NCBI RefSeq assembly: GCF_009720775.1
Contig: NZ_WNKW01000001.1
Coordinates: 806,001-870,000, forward strand
From: Pseudoduganella danionis
GTDB taxonomy: Bacteria > Pseudomonadota > Gammaproteobacteria > Burkholderiales > Burkholderiaceae_D
Direction: 5' to 3'
Length of the DNA stretch: 64,000 nt
Below, in pieces: positions 16,468-26,578 of this stretch; the first letter of the stretch is position 1, and the number at the start of each line of letters is the position of its first letter. A program made the translations under genes and the position numbers. The notes beneath the pieces are model-generated. The model did no database searches, was not told the DNA's origin, and saw only the letters and a program-made list of their open reading frames with translations.

Positions 16468-16863
16468 TCAGGGCTCGCACACGGCGCCCAGCGCGTGGTC
16501 GAACGGGCTGTCGGGAATAATGTCTTCGGCTTCGAACTTCTCGTACTTGTAATTGCCCACGGCTTCCCCCTTGCCCATCGCATCGGGGTAGTACACCTGC
16601 GCCAAAAGGATGGTGGTGCGCTGCTCGCAGTTATACGTGTGCAGTGCCTTGACGGAGCGGTAGCTTTTGCCGTCCGGCGTTAATCGTGCCTTGCCATAGC
16701 TGCGCATGGTCCAGACCTTGTGCGACTTGTCGTTCTTGATGATGCTGGCCTTGTCCAGATACACCACTGCGCCATCGCCCGTACCTAGCTTGTTCCAGTC
16801 CGAAGCGTGCGCGCTGGCGCAGAAAACAGCAGACAGGAAAAGAGCAAGGACGGTAGGCTTCAT
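16468..16863 (-). CDS. Exported protein, surface-adhesin E-like
   Basis: Secreted or periplasmic protein of 131 aa with a clear signal peptide (MKPTVLALFLSAVFCASAHA/S). The mature part (DWNKLGTGDGAVVYLDKASI, KVWTMRSYGKA, YRSVKALHTYNCEQRTT) resembles small proteins annotated as surface-adhesin E-like in betaproteobacteria. Two cysteines, NCEQ and the C-terminal AVCEP, could form a disulfide. The role is unknown. It follows the PDZ/M48-like lipoprotein gene on the same strand with 18 bases between them, so co-expression is likely. Confidence 0.78.
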   Translation of the reverse strand: MKPTVLALFLSAVFCASAHASDWNKLGTGDGAVVYLDKASIIKNDKSHKVWTMRSYGKARLTPDGKSYRSVKALHTYNCEQRTTILLAQVYYPDAMGKGEAVGNYKYEKFEAEDIIPDSPFDHALGAVCEP

Positions 16864-16881
16864 GGCGAGGAATCCGGCGGA

Positions 16882-17982
16882 CTAGGGAAGCAGGGGCCGG
16901 CGGCTGGCCTGCTTGGCTTTGATTTCGGCGATGGTCTTGTCGATCACGTTGAGGCGATAGGCAGTCGACGGATGGTGTGCCGTATAGCTGTTCAGCACTG
17001 TGGGCGGGTACTGGGTGGCCAGCCGCTGCCAGAAAGCGTGGGCGCGATCGAGGTTGTAGCCGGCGCGCGCCACCATGTACAGGGCCAGATAATCGGCCGC
17101 TGCGTCGAGTTCCTGCGGCATGGCTTTGACGCCGGCCGTGCCTATCAGTTGGCTGGTATCGGGCCGCACGGCCACCAGATTGTCGATGATGCTGCCTATC
17201 GTGTAGGCAGAGCGGGTGACGGCAGCGTGGCCCAGCACATTGTGGGCGATTTCCGTCGCCAGCACATAGGCGATGGCTTCGTCGCTCTGGGCAAAGTTGA
17301 CCATGCCGCGCGTGAGCATCACGCGCTGGTCATCCGAATAGGCGTTGATATTGTCAGCGTTGCCGATATCGATGCGGAAAGCGCAGGCGCGGGTAACCGG
17401 CACCACCAGATTCTGGTTGCGGCCATCGCGCGCGATGATCAGATTGAGCGACTGGCTGCTACTGACTAGCGGAGCGAGGATGGCGGCAGCCTGGGTTTCC
17501 GCGTTCTGGCCGGCGGGCAGGCTCTTGCCCTCGACCGCCATCAGACGGTCGCCTTTGCGCAGGCCGGCGCGCGCCGCGCCACTGCCGGCCAGCACGCTGG
17601 CCACTTCTAGCTGGTCGCCGTAACCGAGCACGTTCTGGGCCGCGTCGACGAATTCGCCCGAATACGAATAGCGGTTCTTGGCCGTGAAGCCGAGCAGATT
17701 GCGCGCATGGTTGCGGCACAGGTCTGCATTGTTGATCAGGATGGGGGCAGCAATGCGGTACAACTGTTCCTGCAGGTTGACCATTTGCGTCAGGGCCGTG
17801 CGGGCGGCGGCGGTGCGTGCCGTCAGCACGGGCGCTTCTTCCTGCATGGACTGGGTGACCGCCGGTTCGGCAGGCTGCGGCGCTGGCTGCGAAGGCAGCA
17901 GCGAGCAGCCAGATAGCAGGGCAGCGAGTGTTAGCAGCGCGTAGCAACTACGGCTATGTAACCATGCTGTGTGCTGCCCCAT
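16882..17982 (-). CDS. PDZ and M48-like peptidase lipoprotein with altered zinc motif
   Basis: Lipoprotein of 366 aa: signal sequence with lipobox LLSGC (Cys about residue 26), a Pro/Ala-rich linker, a PDZ domain (about 115-200, with GDQLEVASVLAGSGAARAGLRKGDRLMAVEG) and an M48-type domain. The usual HEXXH is TEIAH (VLATEIAHNVLGH), so the first zinc-binding His is replaced by Thr. The downstream Glu motif reads ELDAAADYLALY, with Asp where ExxAD would place Glu. The protease activity is therefore doubtful. AAGGAG lies just upstream of the ATG. It starts 11 bases after the dut stop and may be co-transcribed with the dut run. Confidence 0.85.
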   Translation of the reverse strand: MGQHTAWLHSRSCYALLTLAALLSGCSLLPSQPAPQPAEPAVTQSMQEEAPVLTARTAAARTALTQMVNLQEQLYRIAAPILINNADLCRNHARNLLGFTAKNRYSYSGEFVDAAQNVLGYGDQLEVASVLAGSGAARAGLRKGDRLMAVEGKSLPAGQNAETQAAAILAPLVSSSQSLNLIIARDGRNQNLVVPVTRACAFRIDIGNADNINAYSDDQRVMLTRGMVNFAQSDEAIAYVLATEIAHNVLGHAAVTRSAYTIGSIIDNLVAVRPDTSQLIGTAGVKAMPQELDAAADYLALYMVARAGYNLDRAHAFWQRLATQYPPTVLNSYTAHHPSTAYRLNVIDKTIAEIKAKQASRRPLLP

Positions 17983-17993
17983 GCGGCTCTCCT

Positions 17994-18443
17994 TTAGTGT
18001 TTGCCGGTACTGCCAAAACCACCTTCGCCACGTTCGCTGGCGCCGAATTCTTCCACCACTTCAAAACCTACCTGCAGCACCGGCACGATGACCAGTTGCG
18101 CCAGCCGTTCCATAGGGTTCAGCGTGAAGGCGTTCTGGCCGCGGTTCCAGGTCGATACCATTAACTGGCCCTGATAGTCGGAATCGATCAAGCCTACCAG
18201 ATTGCCCAGCACGATGCCGTTCTTGTGGCCCATGCCGCTGCGCGGCAGGATCACGGCCGCGTAGCCGGGATCGGCCAGATGGATCGCCAGACCGGTAGGG
18301 ATCAGCACCGTCTGTCCCGGCTCGATGACCATTGGTGCATCGATGCAGGCGCGCAGATCGAGACCAGCCGAACCCGGAGTTGCGTAGGCCGGCAGATTGT
18401 CTTTCATGCGCGGGTCTATGATTTTAACGGCGATTTTTTTCAT
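17994..18443 (-). CDS. dut: dUTP diphosphatase
   Basis: Hydrolyses dUTP to dUMP, keeping uracil out of DNA and supplying thymidylate synthesis. All five motifs of the trimeric enzyme are present in 149 aa: [33 protein letters not shown] and [10 protein letters not shown]. The ATG at 18443 directly abuts the coaBC stop at 18444, giving the conserved coaBC-dut pair. Confidence 0.97.
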   Translation of the reverse strand: MKKIAVKIIDPRMKDNLPAYATPGSAGLDLRACIDAPMVIEPGQTVLIPTGLAIHLADPGYAAVILPRSGMGHKNGIVLGNLVGLIDSDYQGQLMVSTWNRGQNAFTLNPMERLAQLVIVPVLQVGFEVVEEFGASERGEGGFGSTGKH

Positions 18444-19670
18444 TTAATGAGCAAACAGTGAATGCTGGGTGATACGTTTGGAAATTTCCGAGATCAACTG
18501 GCGCGCCAGCGTCAGTTTGTCGGCGCGCGGCAGGATGGTGTGGCCGTTCTCGTCGAACAGGATGATGGTGTTGTCGTCCTGGCCGAAAGTGTGGTGGCCG
18601 ATATTCCCCACCAGCAGAGGGATGCCTTTTTTCTCGCGCTTGTCGGCGCCGAACTGCACGAGGTTTTCCGATTCGGCGGCAAAGCCCACGCAGTATGGAT
18701 AGCCGGCCAGCGAGGTGCGTGCGGCCACCGTCGCCAAAATATCGGGGTTCTGCTCGAACTTCAGATCCGGCACGGAACCGTCCGGATTCTTTTTGAGTTT
18801 CTGCTCGCTGGAGTTGGACACGCGCCAGTCGGCCACCGCCGCGACAGCGATGAAGATGTGCTGGTGGTCGACATTGGCCAGCACGGCGTCGTGCATCTGC
18901 AGCGCGCTCTGGACGTTGATACGGGTGACGCCGAATGGCGTAGGCAGCGCCGTCGGGCCGGACACCAGCACCACTTCGGCGCCCGCTTCACGGGCTGCAC
19001 GTGCGACCGCATAGCCCATCTTGCCGGACGACAGGTTGGTAATGCCGCGCACAGGATCGATAGGCTCGAAGGTGGGGCCGGCCGTGATCAGGATGCGCTT
19101 ACCGGCCAGTACTTTGGGCTGGAACGAGGCGATCAGTTCTTCCAGCAGGTGGTCCGGCTCCAGCATGCGGCCCATGCCCACTTCGCCACAGGCCTGTGCG
19201 CCCGAATCGGGGCCGAAGAAGACGATGCCGTCCTCGCGCAGTTGCGCCACATTGCGCTGGGTGGCTGGATTGCTCCACATTTCCACATTCATGGCCGGTG
19301 CTACCAGCAGCGGCACGTGCTGTGGCCGCGCCAGACACATGGTGGATAGCAGATCGTCGCATACGCCATGGGCCAGCTTGACGATGAAGTCGGCCGAGCA
19401 TGGCGCGATCAGGATCGCGTCGGCATTGCGGGTGACATCGATGTGCGCCATGTTGTTGCTGACGCGTGGGTCCCACTGGCTGGAGTACACGGGCTGGCCG
19501 GACAGTGCCTGCATGGTGACAGCCGTGATGAAGTGGGTGGCCGCATCGGTCATCACCACTTGCACGGAGGCGCCAGCCTTGGTCAGGGCGCGGCACAGCT
19601 CTGCGGCCTTGTAGCAGGCCACGCCGCCGGTCAGGCCGAGTACGATTTTTTTGCCACTCAAATCCATCAT
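18444..19670 (-). CDS. coaBC: Phosphopantothenoylcysteine decarboxylase / phosphopantothenate--cysteine ligase
   Basis: Bifunctional coenzyme A synthesis enzyme of 408 aa. The N-terminal CoaC flavoprotein domain has LGLTGGVACYKAAELCRAL, the PAMNVEMW motif and QACGEVGMGRM. The C-terminal CoaB ligase domain begins LITAGPTFEPIDPVRGITN and includes SSGKMG and the CTP-binding region near DLKFEQNPDIL. Two adjacent ATG codons (19670, 19667) could start it. Upstream on the same strand are lspA and ileS. Confidence 0.97.
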   Translation of the reverse strand: MMDLSGKKIVLGLTGGVACYKAAELCRALTKAGASVQVVMTDAATHFITAVTMQALSGQPVYSSQWDPRVSNNMAHIDVTRNADAILIAPCSADFIVKLAHGVCDDLLSTMCLARPQHVPLLVAPAMNVEMWSNPATQRNVAQLREDGIVFFGPDSGAQACGEVGMGRMLEPDHLLEELIASFQPKVLAGKRILITAGPTFEPIDPVRGITNLSSGKMGYAVARAAREAGAEVVLVSGPTALPTPFGVTRINVQSALQMHDAVLANVDHQHIFIAVAAVADWRVSNSSEQKLKKNPDGSVPDLKFEQNPDILATVAARTSLAGYPYCVGFAAESENLVQFGADKREKKGIPLLVGNIGHHTFGQDDNTIILFDENGHTILPRADKLTLARQLISEISKRITQHSLFAH

Positions 19671-19719
19671 GATGCTGGTTCCTGATTGGGAAAGTTAGAC
19701 CGTGTAATACCGGTGCAGC

Positions 19720-20223
19720 TTAGCGATGCACGCGGCGCAGTTCGTCGAGGATGAACAGACCGGCGCCTATGCAGATCGCCGTATCGGCGATGTTAAAAGC
19801 AGGGAAGTGGCCTACGGCGCTGTGGTGGAAGTCGAGGAAGTCCACCACATGGCCGTACAGCAGACGGTCGATCACGTTGCCGATGGCGCCGCCGAGGATC
19901 AGCGACATCGACCATGCAAACATGCGCTGGCCGCCATGTTTTTTCAACAGCAGCACGATGTAGCCGGCGGCACCGAGGCCGATGGCAGTGAACAGGTAGC
20001 GCTGCCAGCCGCCGCTATCGTGCAGGAAGCTGAAGGCAGCGCCCTTGTTATACGCGAGCACAAGATTGAAGAAGCTGGTGATGACCATTTCTTCGCCCAG
20101 CTGGAAAGTGCGGGTGATGGTGATTTTGCTGATCTGGTCGAGCAGGATCACGATGGCGGCAATGCCCAGCCATGGTGTCAGGCTGCCGGAGGATTTGCTA
20201 GGGAAGATTTTTTTGGTGGCCAT
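19720..20223 (-). CDS. lspA: Prolipoprotein signal peptidase
   Basis: Signal peptidase II, an inner-membrane aspartic protease that cleaves lipoprotein signal peptides. The 167 aa show four transmembrane helices. Family motifs include [16 protein letters not shown], the catalytic Asp in [18 protein letters not shown], and the second Asp in [11 protein letters not shown]. It follows ileS by 68 bases, the usual ileS-lspA order. Confidence 0.97.
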   Translation of the reverse strand: MATKKIFPSKSSGSLTPWLGIAAIVILLDQISKITITRTFQLGEEMVITSFFNLVLAYNKGAAFSFLHDSGGWQRYLFTAIGLGAAGYIVLLLKKHGGQRMFAWSMSLILGGAIGNVIDRLLYGHVVDFLDFHHSAVGHFPAFNIADTAICIGAGLFILDELRRVHR

Positions 20224-20291
20224 AGATACTCAGTTTAGTTCGTTACGACAGTAGCGCCCATCCACGCACAGCGGGATGGGCGAACCACATA

Positions 20292-23159
20292 TTAAGCGAA
20301 CTTGCGCTGTTCGCCCGCACCGAACAGATTGCTATGGCAGCGGCCGCACAGCGTAGGGTGGTCGGCGTGGCTGCCCACGTCGGCGCGGTAGTGCCAGCAG
20401 CGCTCGCACTTCTCGGCGCTCGACGCGGCTACTTCGACAGCTTCTTCCGCTTCCGTGCCCACTTGCAGCACCTTGGCAGCGGACGTGATGAAGACGAACT
20501 TCAGATCGTCATCGAGGCTGGCCAGCAGCGCATACTTGTCACCAGCCGCCTTGATGGTCAGTTCGGCCTGCAGCGAGGAACCGATGGCGCCCGAAGCACG
20601 CAGGTCTTCCAGCTGCTTGGTCACGTCGGTACGGACGGTACGCAGCGCGGTGTACTTGGCCAGCAGGGCTTCGGCCTGCGGATCGGCCGGCAGCTGCCAC
20701 CAGGTCTGGGTGAAGATGGTTTCGTCGCTGGCTTTGAAAGCGTCGGCGCTGGCGAAGATGGCCCAGGCTTCTTCGGCCGTGAACGACAGGGCCGGTGCCA
20801 TGATGCGCAGCAGGCTCTGGGTGATATGCCACAGCGCGGTCTGGGCCGAACGGCGTGCCTTGGAGGTCACGGCACTGGTGTACAGACGGTCTTTCAGCAG
20901 GTCCAGATAGAAGCCGCCCAGATCTTCCGAGCAGAAGTTCTGCAGCTTGGAGTAGACCGGCTGGAATTCGTACTGCATATAGTGCTGGCCTACTTCGGCC
21001 TGCAGCGCAGCCATGTTGGCGATGGCGTAGCGGTCCACTTCCAGCATGTCTTCCAGCGCTACGCTGTCTTTGCTCGCATCGAAGTCGGACAGGTTGGCCA
21101 GCAGGAAGCGCAGGGTGTTACGGATGCGGCGGTACGATTCCGTCACGCGCTTGAGGATCTCGTCCGAGATCGACAGTTCGCCCGTGTAGTCGGTGCTGGC
21201 CACCCACAGACGCAGCATGTCGGCGCCCAGCTTGTTCCACACGTCCTGTGGTGCGATGGTGTTACCGATCGACTTGGACATTTTCTTGCCTTCGCCATCA
21301 ACCACGAAGCCGTGCGTGAGCAGTGCCTTGTAAGGCGGCGTGCCGTTCAGCATGGAGGAAGTCAGCAGCGAGGAGTGGAACCAGCCGCGGTGCTGGTCCG
21401 AACCTTCCAGATACAAGTCGGCCGGGAAGGCCGACTGCTCTTGGTGCGAGCCGCGCAGCACGGTCTGGTGGGTCGAACCGGAGTCGAACCACACGTCCAG
21501 CGTGTCCTTGTTTTTCTCGTACTGGGCCGCTTCATCGCCGATCAGGTCTTTCAGGTCGAGTGCCTGCCATGCCGCGATGCCGCCCTGTTCGATCATCTTG
21601 GCCACCTGTTCCAGCAGTTCCGGCGTACGCGGATGCAGTTCACCGGTTTCCTTGTGCACCACGAAGGCCATAGGCACACCCCACTGGCGCTGACGCGACA
21701 AGGTCCAGTCGGGACGGTTGGCGATCATGCCGTGCAGGCGCGCCTTGCCCCAGTCAGGGAAGAATTCGGTCTGGTCGATGCCGGCCAGCGCGGTCTGGCG
21801 CAGCGACGGGCCGCCATCTTTCGGCTGGGTGTCCATGCCGGCGAACCACTGCGAAGTGGCGCGGTAGATGATAGGCGTCTTGTGGCGCCAGCAGTGCATA
21901 TAGCTGTGGTCGAACATCTTCACTTCGAACAGCGCGCCCGCTTCGCGCAGCGCGTTGCAGATCGGCTTGGAGGCTTCCCAGATGGTCATGCCGCCGAACA
22001 GCGGCAGGCTGGCGGCGAATTTACCGTCGCCCAGCACCGGCGTGAGGATGTCGGCATCCTTCATGCCGTGCGCGCGGCAGGAGATAAAGTCGTCCAGACC
22101 ATAGGCCGGTGCCGAGTGCACCACACCGGTACCGCTTTCGGTGGTCACGTATTCGGCCAGATACATGGGCGACAAACGGTCGAAGAACGCGTCCGAAGCG
22201 TGCAGCGGGTGACGGAAGCTGATGCCGCCCAGTGCTGCGCCGTGGCAGGTGGCGATGGTGGTGCCTTCCAGCTTGTAGCGGGCCAGGCAGCTTTCCACCA
22301 GATCCTGTGCCAGGATCAAGAGCAGCGGCTGGCCGTCACGCTCGGTCTGCACCAGCGAGTAGATCACTTCGGCGTTGACGTTGAGTGCCTGATTCGACGG
22401 GATGGTCCACGGGGTGGTGGTCCAGATCACGATGTAGCCGTTTTCGGTCGGCAGTTTAGGCAGATTGAAGGCGGTGGCCAGCTTGTCGAATTCGGTGAAC
22501 TTGAAGCCCACGTCGATAGCCGGATCGCGTTTTTCCTGATATTCCACTTCCGCTTCGGCCAGTGCCGAACCGCAGTCGAAGCACCAGTTGACGGGTTTCA
22601 GGCCGCGGTAGACATAGCCCTTCTCCAGCAGCTTGCCCAGTGCGCGCAGCTCGTCCGCTTCGTTCGAGTAGTTCATGGTCAGGTATGGGTTGTCCCACTC
22701 GCCGAGCACGCCCAGACGGATAAAGTCCTTGCGCTGGCGTTCGACCTGTTCCTTGGCGTAGGCGCGGGCTTTTTCCAGCACTTCGCCGGTCGGCAGGTTT
22801 TTGCCGAACTGTTTTTCGATCTGGATTTCGATCGGCATGCCATGGCAGTCCCAGCCCGGCACATACGGTGCGTCGTAGCCGGCGAAGCTGCGCGCCTTGA
22901 CCACCATATCCTTCAGGATCTTGTTGACGGCGTGGCCGATGTGGATGTCGCCGTTGGCGTATGGAGGACCATCGTGCAGGATGAATTTAGGACGACCGGC
23001 TGCCGCTTTGCGCACGCGCTCGTAGATTTTCTTTTCTTGCCACTGCTGTACCCAGCCCGGTTCGCGCTTGGCCATATCGCCGCGCATAGGGAAGGGGGTT
23101 TCAGTCATATTGACCGGGTATTTGCTTTCAGGTTTTTTGGCAGATTTGTTGTCGGACAT
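20292..23159 (-). CDS. ileS: Isoleucine--tRNA ligase
   Basis: Charges tRNA-Ile and edits Val. The 955 aa class I synthetase has the HIGH motif in [12 protein letters not shown], the [10 protein letters not shown] segment, an inserted editing domain (about 200-400, including [15 protein letters not shown]), the KMSKS loop [10 protein letters not shown], and a C-terminal zinc finger [12 protein letters not shown]...[10 protein letters not shown]. This is the eukaryal-distinct, bacterial type 1 arrangement with the C-terminal zinc. It lies between ribF and lspA. Confidence 0.98.
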   Translation of the reverse strand: MSDNKSAKKPESKYPVNMTETPFPMRGDMAKREPGWVQQWQEKKIYERVRKAAAGRPKFILHDGPPYANGDIHIGHAVNKILKDMVVKARSFAGYDAPYVPGWDCHGMPIEIQIEKQFGKNLPTGEVLEKARAYAKEQVERQRKDFIRLGVLGEWDNPYLTMNYSNEADELRALGKLLEKGYVYRGLKPVNWCFDCGSALAEAEVEYQEKRDPAIDVGFKFTEFDKLATAFNLPKLPTENGYIVIWTTTPWTIPSNQALNVNAEVIYSLVQTERDGQPLLLILAQDLVESCLARYKLEGTTIATCHGAALGGISFRHPLHASDAFFDRLSPMYLAEYVTTESGTGVVHSAPAYGLDDFISCRAHGMKDADILTPVLGDGKFAASLPLFGGMTIWEASKPICNALREAGALFEVKMFDHSYMHCWRHKTPIIYRATSQWFAGMDTQPKDGGPSLRQTALAGIDQTEFFPDWGKARLHGMIANRPDWTLSRQRQWGVPMAFVVHKETGELHPRTPELLEQVAKMIEQGGIAAWQALDLKDLIGDEAAQYEKNKDTLDVWFDSGSTHQTVLRGSHQEQSAFPADLYLEGSDQHRGWFHSSLLTSSMLNGTPPYKALLTHGFVVDGEGKKMSKSIGNTIAPQDVWNKLGADMLRLWVASTDYTGELSISDEILKRVTESYRRIRNTLRFLLANLSDFDASKDSVALEDMLEVDRYAIANMAALQAEVGQHYMQYEFQPVYSKLQNFCSEDLGGFYLDLLKDRLYTSAVTSKARRSAQTALWHITQSLLRIMAPALSFTAEEAWAIFASADAFKASDETIFTQTWWQLPADPQAEALLAKYTALRTVRTDVTKQLEDLRASGAIGSSLQAELTIKAAGDKYALLASLDDDLKFVFITSAAKVLQVGTEAEEAVEVAASSAEKCERCWHYRADVGSHADHPTLCGRCHSNLFGAGEQRKFA

Positions 23160-23223
23160 GGTGATCTATTCAGTAATTTAATTCGGAGTTCTGTTTAGCC
23201 GGCGCGCGTAGCTGATCGCGCGC

Positions 23224-24195
23224 TCAAATTCGGTCTGTGGCGGTCACTGCACCATCGCGCTCGGTAAAGAAGCGCCGCGCAATCGCTGCATCGTTGTTGA
23301 TGGCCGCCGTCAGGGTAGGCAGGTCGGTGTATTTTTCTTCGTCGCGTATCTTGTGCAGGAATTCCACCCTTACCTGTTTGCCGTAGCAGTTGGCGGCAAA
23401 GTCGAACACATGCACTTCCAGCAGTACGCGGCCGCTATCGTCCACGGTAGGGCGCACGCCCAGGCTGGCTACGGCGGCCAGCGGCTGCCCGGCCAGACCG
23501 TGCACCTGCACGATGAAGATGCCGCTCAGGGCAGGGCGGTGCGAAACACGCAGATTCAGTGTAGGGAAGCCCAGCGTGCGGCCCAGTTTCTGGCCATGGA
23601 TCACATGGCCGGAAATCGCATACGGGTGGCCCAGCAGAGCTTCGGCCTGGACGAAATCGCCGGCCGCCAGTGCCAGCCGCACGGCCGAGGAGGACACGCG
23701 CAAATCGCCCTGCATCACGGTGGGCAGGGTATGCACTTCGAAGCCATAGCGCTGGCCTGCTTCCATCAGCATGGCCACATTGCCGGCCCGCTTGGAACCG
23801 TAGCAGAAGTCGTCGCCGACCATCAGCCATTTCACGTGCAGACCTTCCACCAGCACCTGTTCGGTGAACTGCTGGGGCGTGAGGGCCGCAAACGGGGCGG
23901 AGAAATGTTCGACGATGACGCGGTCTATGCCGTTATCGGACAGCGATTGCAGCTTGTCGCGCAGATTGGCGATGCGTGCCGGCGCCTTGCTCGGGTCGCC
24001 CATTTTGCGGGCAAAGAACTCGCGCGGGTGAGGTTCGAAGGTCATCACGGCTGCTTCCAGTCCCAGCTGGCTGGCTGCTGCCCGCACGCGGCCGAGCAAA
24101 GCCTGATGGCCCAGATGGACACCATCGAAATTGCCGATCGTCAGGGCGCAGGGCGCACGCGCCGCCGCATTGGGGAGACCTCGAAATACCTTCAT
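23224..24195 (-). CDS. ribF: Bifunctional riboflavin kinase / FAD synthetase
   Basis: Makes FMN from riboflavin and then FAD. The 323 aa protein has an N-terminal nucleotidyltransferase domain (ALTIGNFDGVHLGHQALL, VMTFEPHPREFF, VGDDFCYGSKRAG, RVSSSAVRLAL). The C-terminal kinase domain carries YAISGHVIHGQKLGRTLGFPTLNL and LEVHVFDFAANCYGKQVRVEFLHKIR. It is the first gene of the ribF-ileS-lspA-coaBC-dut run, 64 bases before ileS. Confidence 0.96.
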   Translation of the reverse strand: MKVFRGLPNAAARAPCALTIGNFDGVHLGHQALLGRVRAAASQLGLEAAVMTFEPHPREFFARKMGDPSKAPARIANLRDKLQSLSDNGIDRVIVEHFSAPFAALTPQQFTEQVLVEGLHVKWLMVGDDFCYGSKRAGNVAMLMEAGQRYGFEVHTLPTVMQGDLRVSSSAVRLALAAGDFVQAEALLGHPYAISGHVIHGQKLGRTLGFPTLNLRVSHRPALSGIFIVQVHGLAGQPLAAVASLGVRPTVDDSGRVLLEVHVFDFAANCYGKQVRVEFLHKIRDEEKYTDLPTLTAAINNDAAIARRFFTERDGAVTATDRI

Positions 24196-24307
24196 GGAAT
24201 TTGGGGGAAACTGTCGCTAAAGGGGAGATTATACGGTCTGTTGGCCGTGGCTGACAGTTAACCGCACTCGGGCGGACAAAAAGCAAGGGCAGTAAGGCAA
24301 AACCAGC

Positions 24308-24340
24308 AAAAAAAACGCCGCCGGCATGAAGCCGGCGGCG
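24308..24340 (-). terminator. Rho-independent terminator after the tonB operon
   Basis: Ten-base perfect inverted repeat (arms 24316-24325 and 24331-24340, GC-rich, 5-base loop). Read on the minus strand it is followed by eight T residues. It stands 26 bases after the stop of the TPR gene and before ribF, separating the two minus-strand operons. Confidence 0.9.
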
Positions 24341-24365
24341 CTCAGAACGCTACAACCGTGTTGAA

Positions 24366-25586
24366 TTACGAACGGTTCAGGTTCAGGGTCCAGTAACGGG
24401 CCAGATCGGCAGCGCCGTCTTTGCCTTTGACCGATTTCAGGGTGGTCAGCGCAGCCGCTTTCTTGCCGGCGATCGACTGAGCGATACCCAGGTGCAGCTT
24501 GGCAGCTTCCGGATTGCGGGCGCTGTCGAGTTTCACAGCCTGCTCCATGAGTGCCAGACCTTTGTCAGCCTTGCCTGCGGTAACCAGCGCGAAGCCCATG
24601 TTGGACAGAGCGTCAGCATCTTTGGCTTTGACGGCTTCCGCTTCTGCAGCAGGTTGCTTGGCTTCGAACTCGCTCTGGGTCTTGGCAGCCAGATCTTTCA
24701 GACGCTGGTGACGGGCAGCATCGGAACCGGTGCCCAGTGCGCCTTTTTTGTAGCCCTGATCGATGATCTTGACGGCTTCGGCAGCATTACCAGCTTGCAG
24801 AGCCAGCTGCGACATTTCCATGAATTCGCTAGGCTTGGTCAGCAGGCCGTTGGCCAGGCGCAGGCGCAGTACGTCCAGCGACAGCGAGGAAGCAAAGCCA
24901 GGCTTGCCGGAAACGCGGTTCAGCAGGTCGGCCCAGTAGCTCGACTTAGGATAGGCGCCAGCCAGTTTTTCCAGCGTCTGGACGTAGCCTTCTTTATCGT
25001 TCTGCTTGAGCTGGATGTTGGCCAGCATTTGCAGCGATGCTTCCGAAGCGCCTTTGGTGCCTTGCAGTTCTTTGGCCGCTTCAGCGTATTTGCCGCTGAT
25101 GTAGTAGGTCTGGATCAGCAGTTCGTGCATCTGGCCGTCGCTAGGATTGTCTTTCAGCGCGCGCTGGATCCAGGTAATGGCTTTAGGGTAGTCTTTGGCG
25201 CGGTAGTAGATACCCGCCAGAGCCTGGGTGAATTTCGGAGCTTCGGCAGGCGACAGCTTGCCGGAGTTGATGACCGTTTCGAAGGCCTTGGCGGCGGCGT
25301 CGTTATCGCCAGCGGCAGCTGCGGCCGAAGCGCGGGTGCGCTCGATCATATAGATTTCGTTCGGGGACTTGCCACCGACGGCGTCGGTTTCTTTCAGTTT
25401 AGCCAGCGCTTCCTTGTTCTTGCCGGCTGCGGCCAGTTTCTGTGCTTCTTGCAATGGTTTGCCGATTTCAGCGCGCACTGCTTCGGCAGCGTAAGCAACC
25501 GAGGAAAGACCTGCCAGAGGAGCTGCTGCAGTGAAGCCAATAGCGGCCATTACCAGGCCGAGATGAGCGAGACGAAACTTGGTCAT
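24366..25586 (-). CDS. Exported TPR-repeat protein of the tonB operon
   Basis: Periplasmic protein of 406 aa with an N-terminal signal peptide (LGLVMAAIGFTAAAPLAGLS, cleavage near AYAA). TPR-like helical pairs run through it, for example IYYRAKDYPKAITWIQRALKDNPSD, AKELQGTKGASEASLQMLAN and ALVTAGKADKGLALMEQAVKL. It is the last gene of the tonB-exbB-exbD-exbD set, 67 bases after the second exbD, and is closed by a strong terminator. A scaffold role in TonB complex function is inference; the exact partner is unknown. Confidence 0.85.
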   Translation of the reverse strand: MTKFRLAHLGLVMAAIGFTAAAPLAGLSSVAYAAEAVRAEIGKPLQEAQKLAAAGKNKEALAKLKETDAVGGKSPNEIYMIERTRASAAAAAGDNDAAAKAFETVINSGKLSPAEAPKFTQALAGIYYRAKDYPKAITWIQRALKDNPSDGQMHELLIQTYYISGKYAEAAKELQGTKGASEASLQMLANIQLKQNDKEGYVQTLEKLAGAYPKSSYWADLLNRVSGKPGFASSLSLDVLRLRLANGLLTKPSEFMEMSQLALQAGNAAEAVKIIDQGYKKGALGTGSDAARHQRLKDLAAKTQSEFEAKQPAAEAEAVKAKDADALSNMGFALVTAGKADKGLALMEQAVKLDSARNPEAAKLHLGIAQSIAGKKAAALTTLKSVKGKDGAADLARYWTLNLNRS

Positions 25587-25653
25587 GGATATTCTTTCAT
25601 CAAAATGCGAAATAGGCAGGAATGGTCCTGCCTATTGTTGAACATATAACTGT

Positions 25654-26085
25654 TTATTGGAACTGTTCGTTGCCGACCAGACCAATTTTGGTCACGCCCA
25701 GACGTTGAGCCGAAGCCATCACGCCTGCCACGACTTTATACGATACCAGCTTGTTCGGACGCAGATGCACTTCCGGCTGATCAGCTTGCGCTGCGACATC
25801 GGTCAGTTTCGCTTCCAGGGTGCCGCGGTCAGGAACGACAGCGTTATCCCACAGAATCGTACCGTCGAAGTCGACGTCAATCGTGATGACCACAGGTTCT
25901 TTCACTGGCGGTGGCGGGGTGCCGACCGGCATGTTCAAGTTGACCGAGTGGTTGGCTTTAGGAATCGTAATGATCATCATGATAATCAGCACCAGCATCA
26001 CGTCGATGAGGGGCGTCATATTCATTTCCATCATTGGTTCCGGATCCGCGCCTGCGCTGGCGGGGGAGCCGACATTCATACTCAT
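25654..26085 (-). CDS. ExbD/TolR-family biopolymer transporter (second copy)
   Basis: Inner-membrane proton-channel subunit that works with ExbB to energise TonB. The 143 aa have one transmembrane helix near the N-terminus (MTPLIDVMLVLIIMMIITIP, with the functional Asp) and a periplasmic domain ending ASAQRLGVTKIGLVGNEQF. A Pro-rich stretch (VGTPPPPVKEP) follows the helix. It is paired with another ExbD 58 bases upstream. Confidence 0.93.
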   Translation of the reverse strand: MSMNVGSPASAGADPEPMMEMNMTPLIDVMLVLIIMMIITIPKANHSVNLNMPVGTPPPPVKEPVVITIDVDFDGTILWDNAVVPDRGTLEAKLTDVAAQADQPEVHLRPNKLVSYKVVAGVMASAQRLGVTKIGLVGNEQFQ

Positions 26086-26143
26086 GGTGTTTCCTTTTTA
26101 GAAGGGCAGACCGGCGAACCGGTCTGCGATGCACTTTGAGGGA

Positions 26144-26572
26144 TTAACCCTTATCAGGCGGTTCGGTGATGAAACCGACCTTCTGAATACCAGCGCGCTG
26201 GGTAGTGTAAATAACCTTGCCGATTGCTTCGTAGCGAGTTTCCTGGTCGCCACGTACATGTACTTCCGGCTGAGGCAACTTAACTGCTTCCACCTTCAGA
26301 AGGTCGAACAGCTCATTCGCGTCGCGCATTTTCTTCTGATTCCAGTAGATGTCGCCATCTTTGCTTACAACGATGTTGACATCTTCCGGCTTGGTCTGAA
26401 TAACCTGGTTGGTTTCTTCTGGCAGCTGGATCTTGATCAGCTTCAGAACAACCGGGCTCGTGATCAGGAAGATAATCAGCAGAACCAACATGATGTCCAC
26501 GAGGGGCGTCGTGTTGATTTCTGACATGACTTGATCTTCGTCTCCGCTATCGGAGCCTACGGACATCGACAT
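26144..26572 (-). CDS. ExbD/TolR-family biopolymer transporter (first copy)
   Basis: Proton-channel subunit of 142 aa. The transmembrane helix carries the essential Asp in NTTPLVDIMLVLLIIFLI, followed by a periplasmic domain with VSKDGDIYWNQKKM and EVHVRGDQETRYEAIGKVI. It begins seven bases after the exbB stop. The two ExbD proteins differ enough that they may form a mixed pair rather than be redundant. Confidence 0.94.
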   Translation of the reverse strand: MSMSVGSDSGDEDQVMSEINTTPLVDIMLVLLIIFLITSPVVLKLIKIQLPEETNQVIQTKPEDVNIVVSKDGDIYWNQKKMRDANELFDLLKVEAVKLPQPEVHVRGDQETRYEAIGKVIYTTQRAGIQKVGFITEPPDKG

Positions 26573-26578
26573 GATTAA

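Noticed and set aside
20334..23198. A 950-codon open frame on the strand opposite ileS
   Set aside because: It is exactly antisense to a clear isoleucyl-tRNA synthetase, has no family motif, and has the low-complexity composition expected of an antisense frame in GC-rich codons.
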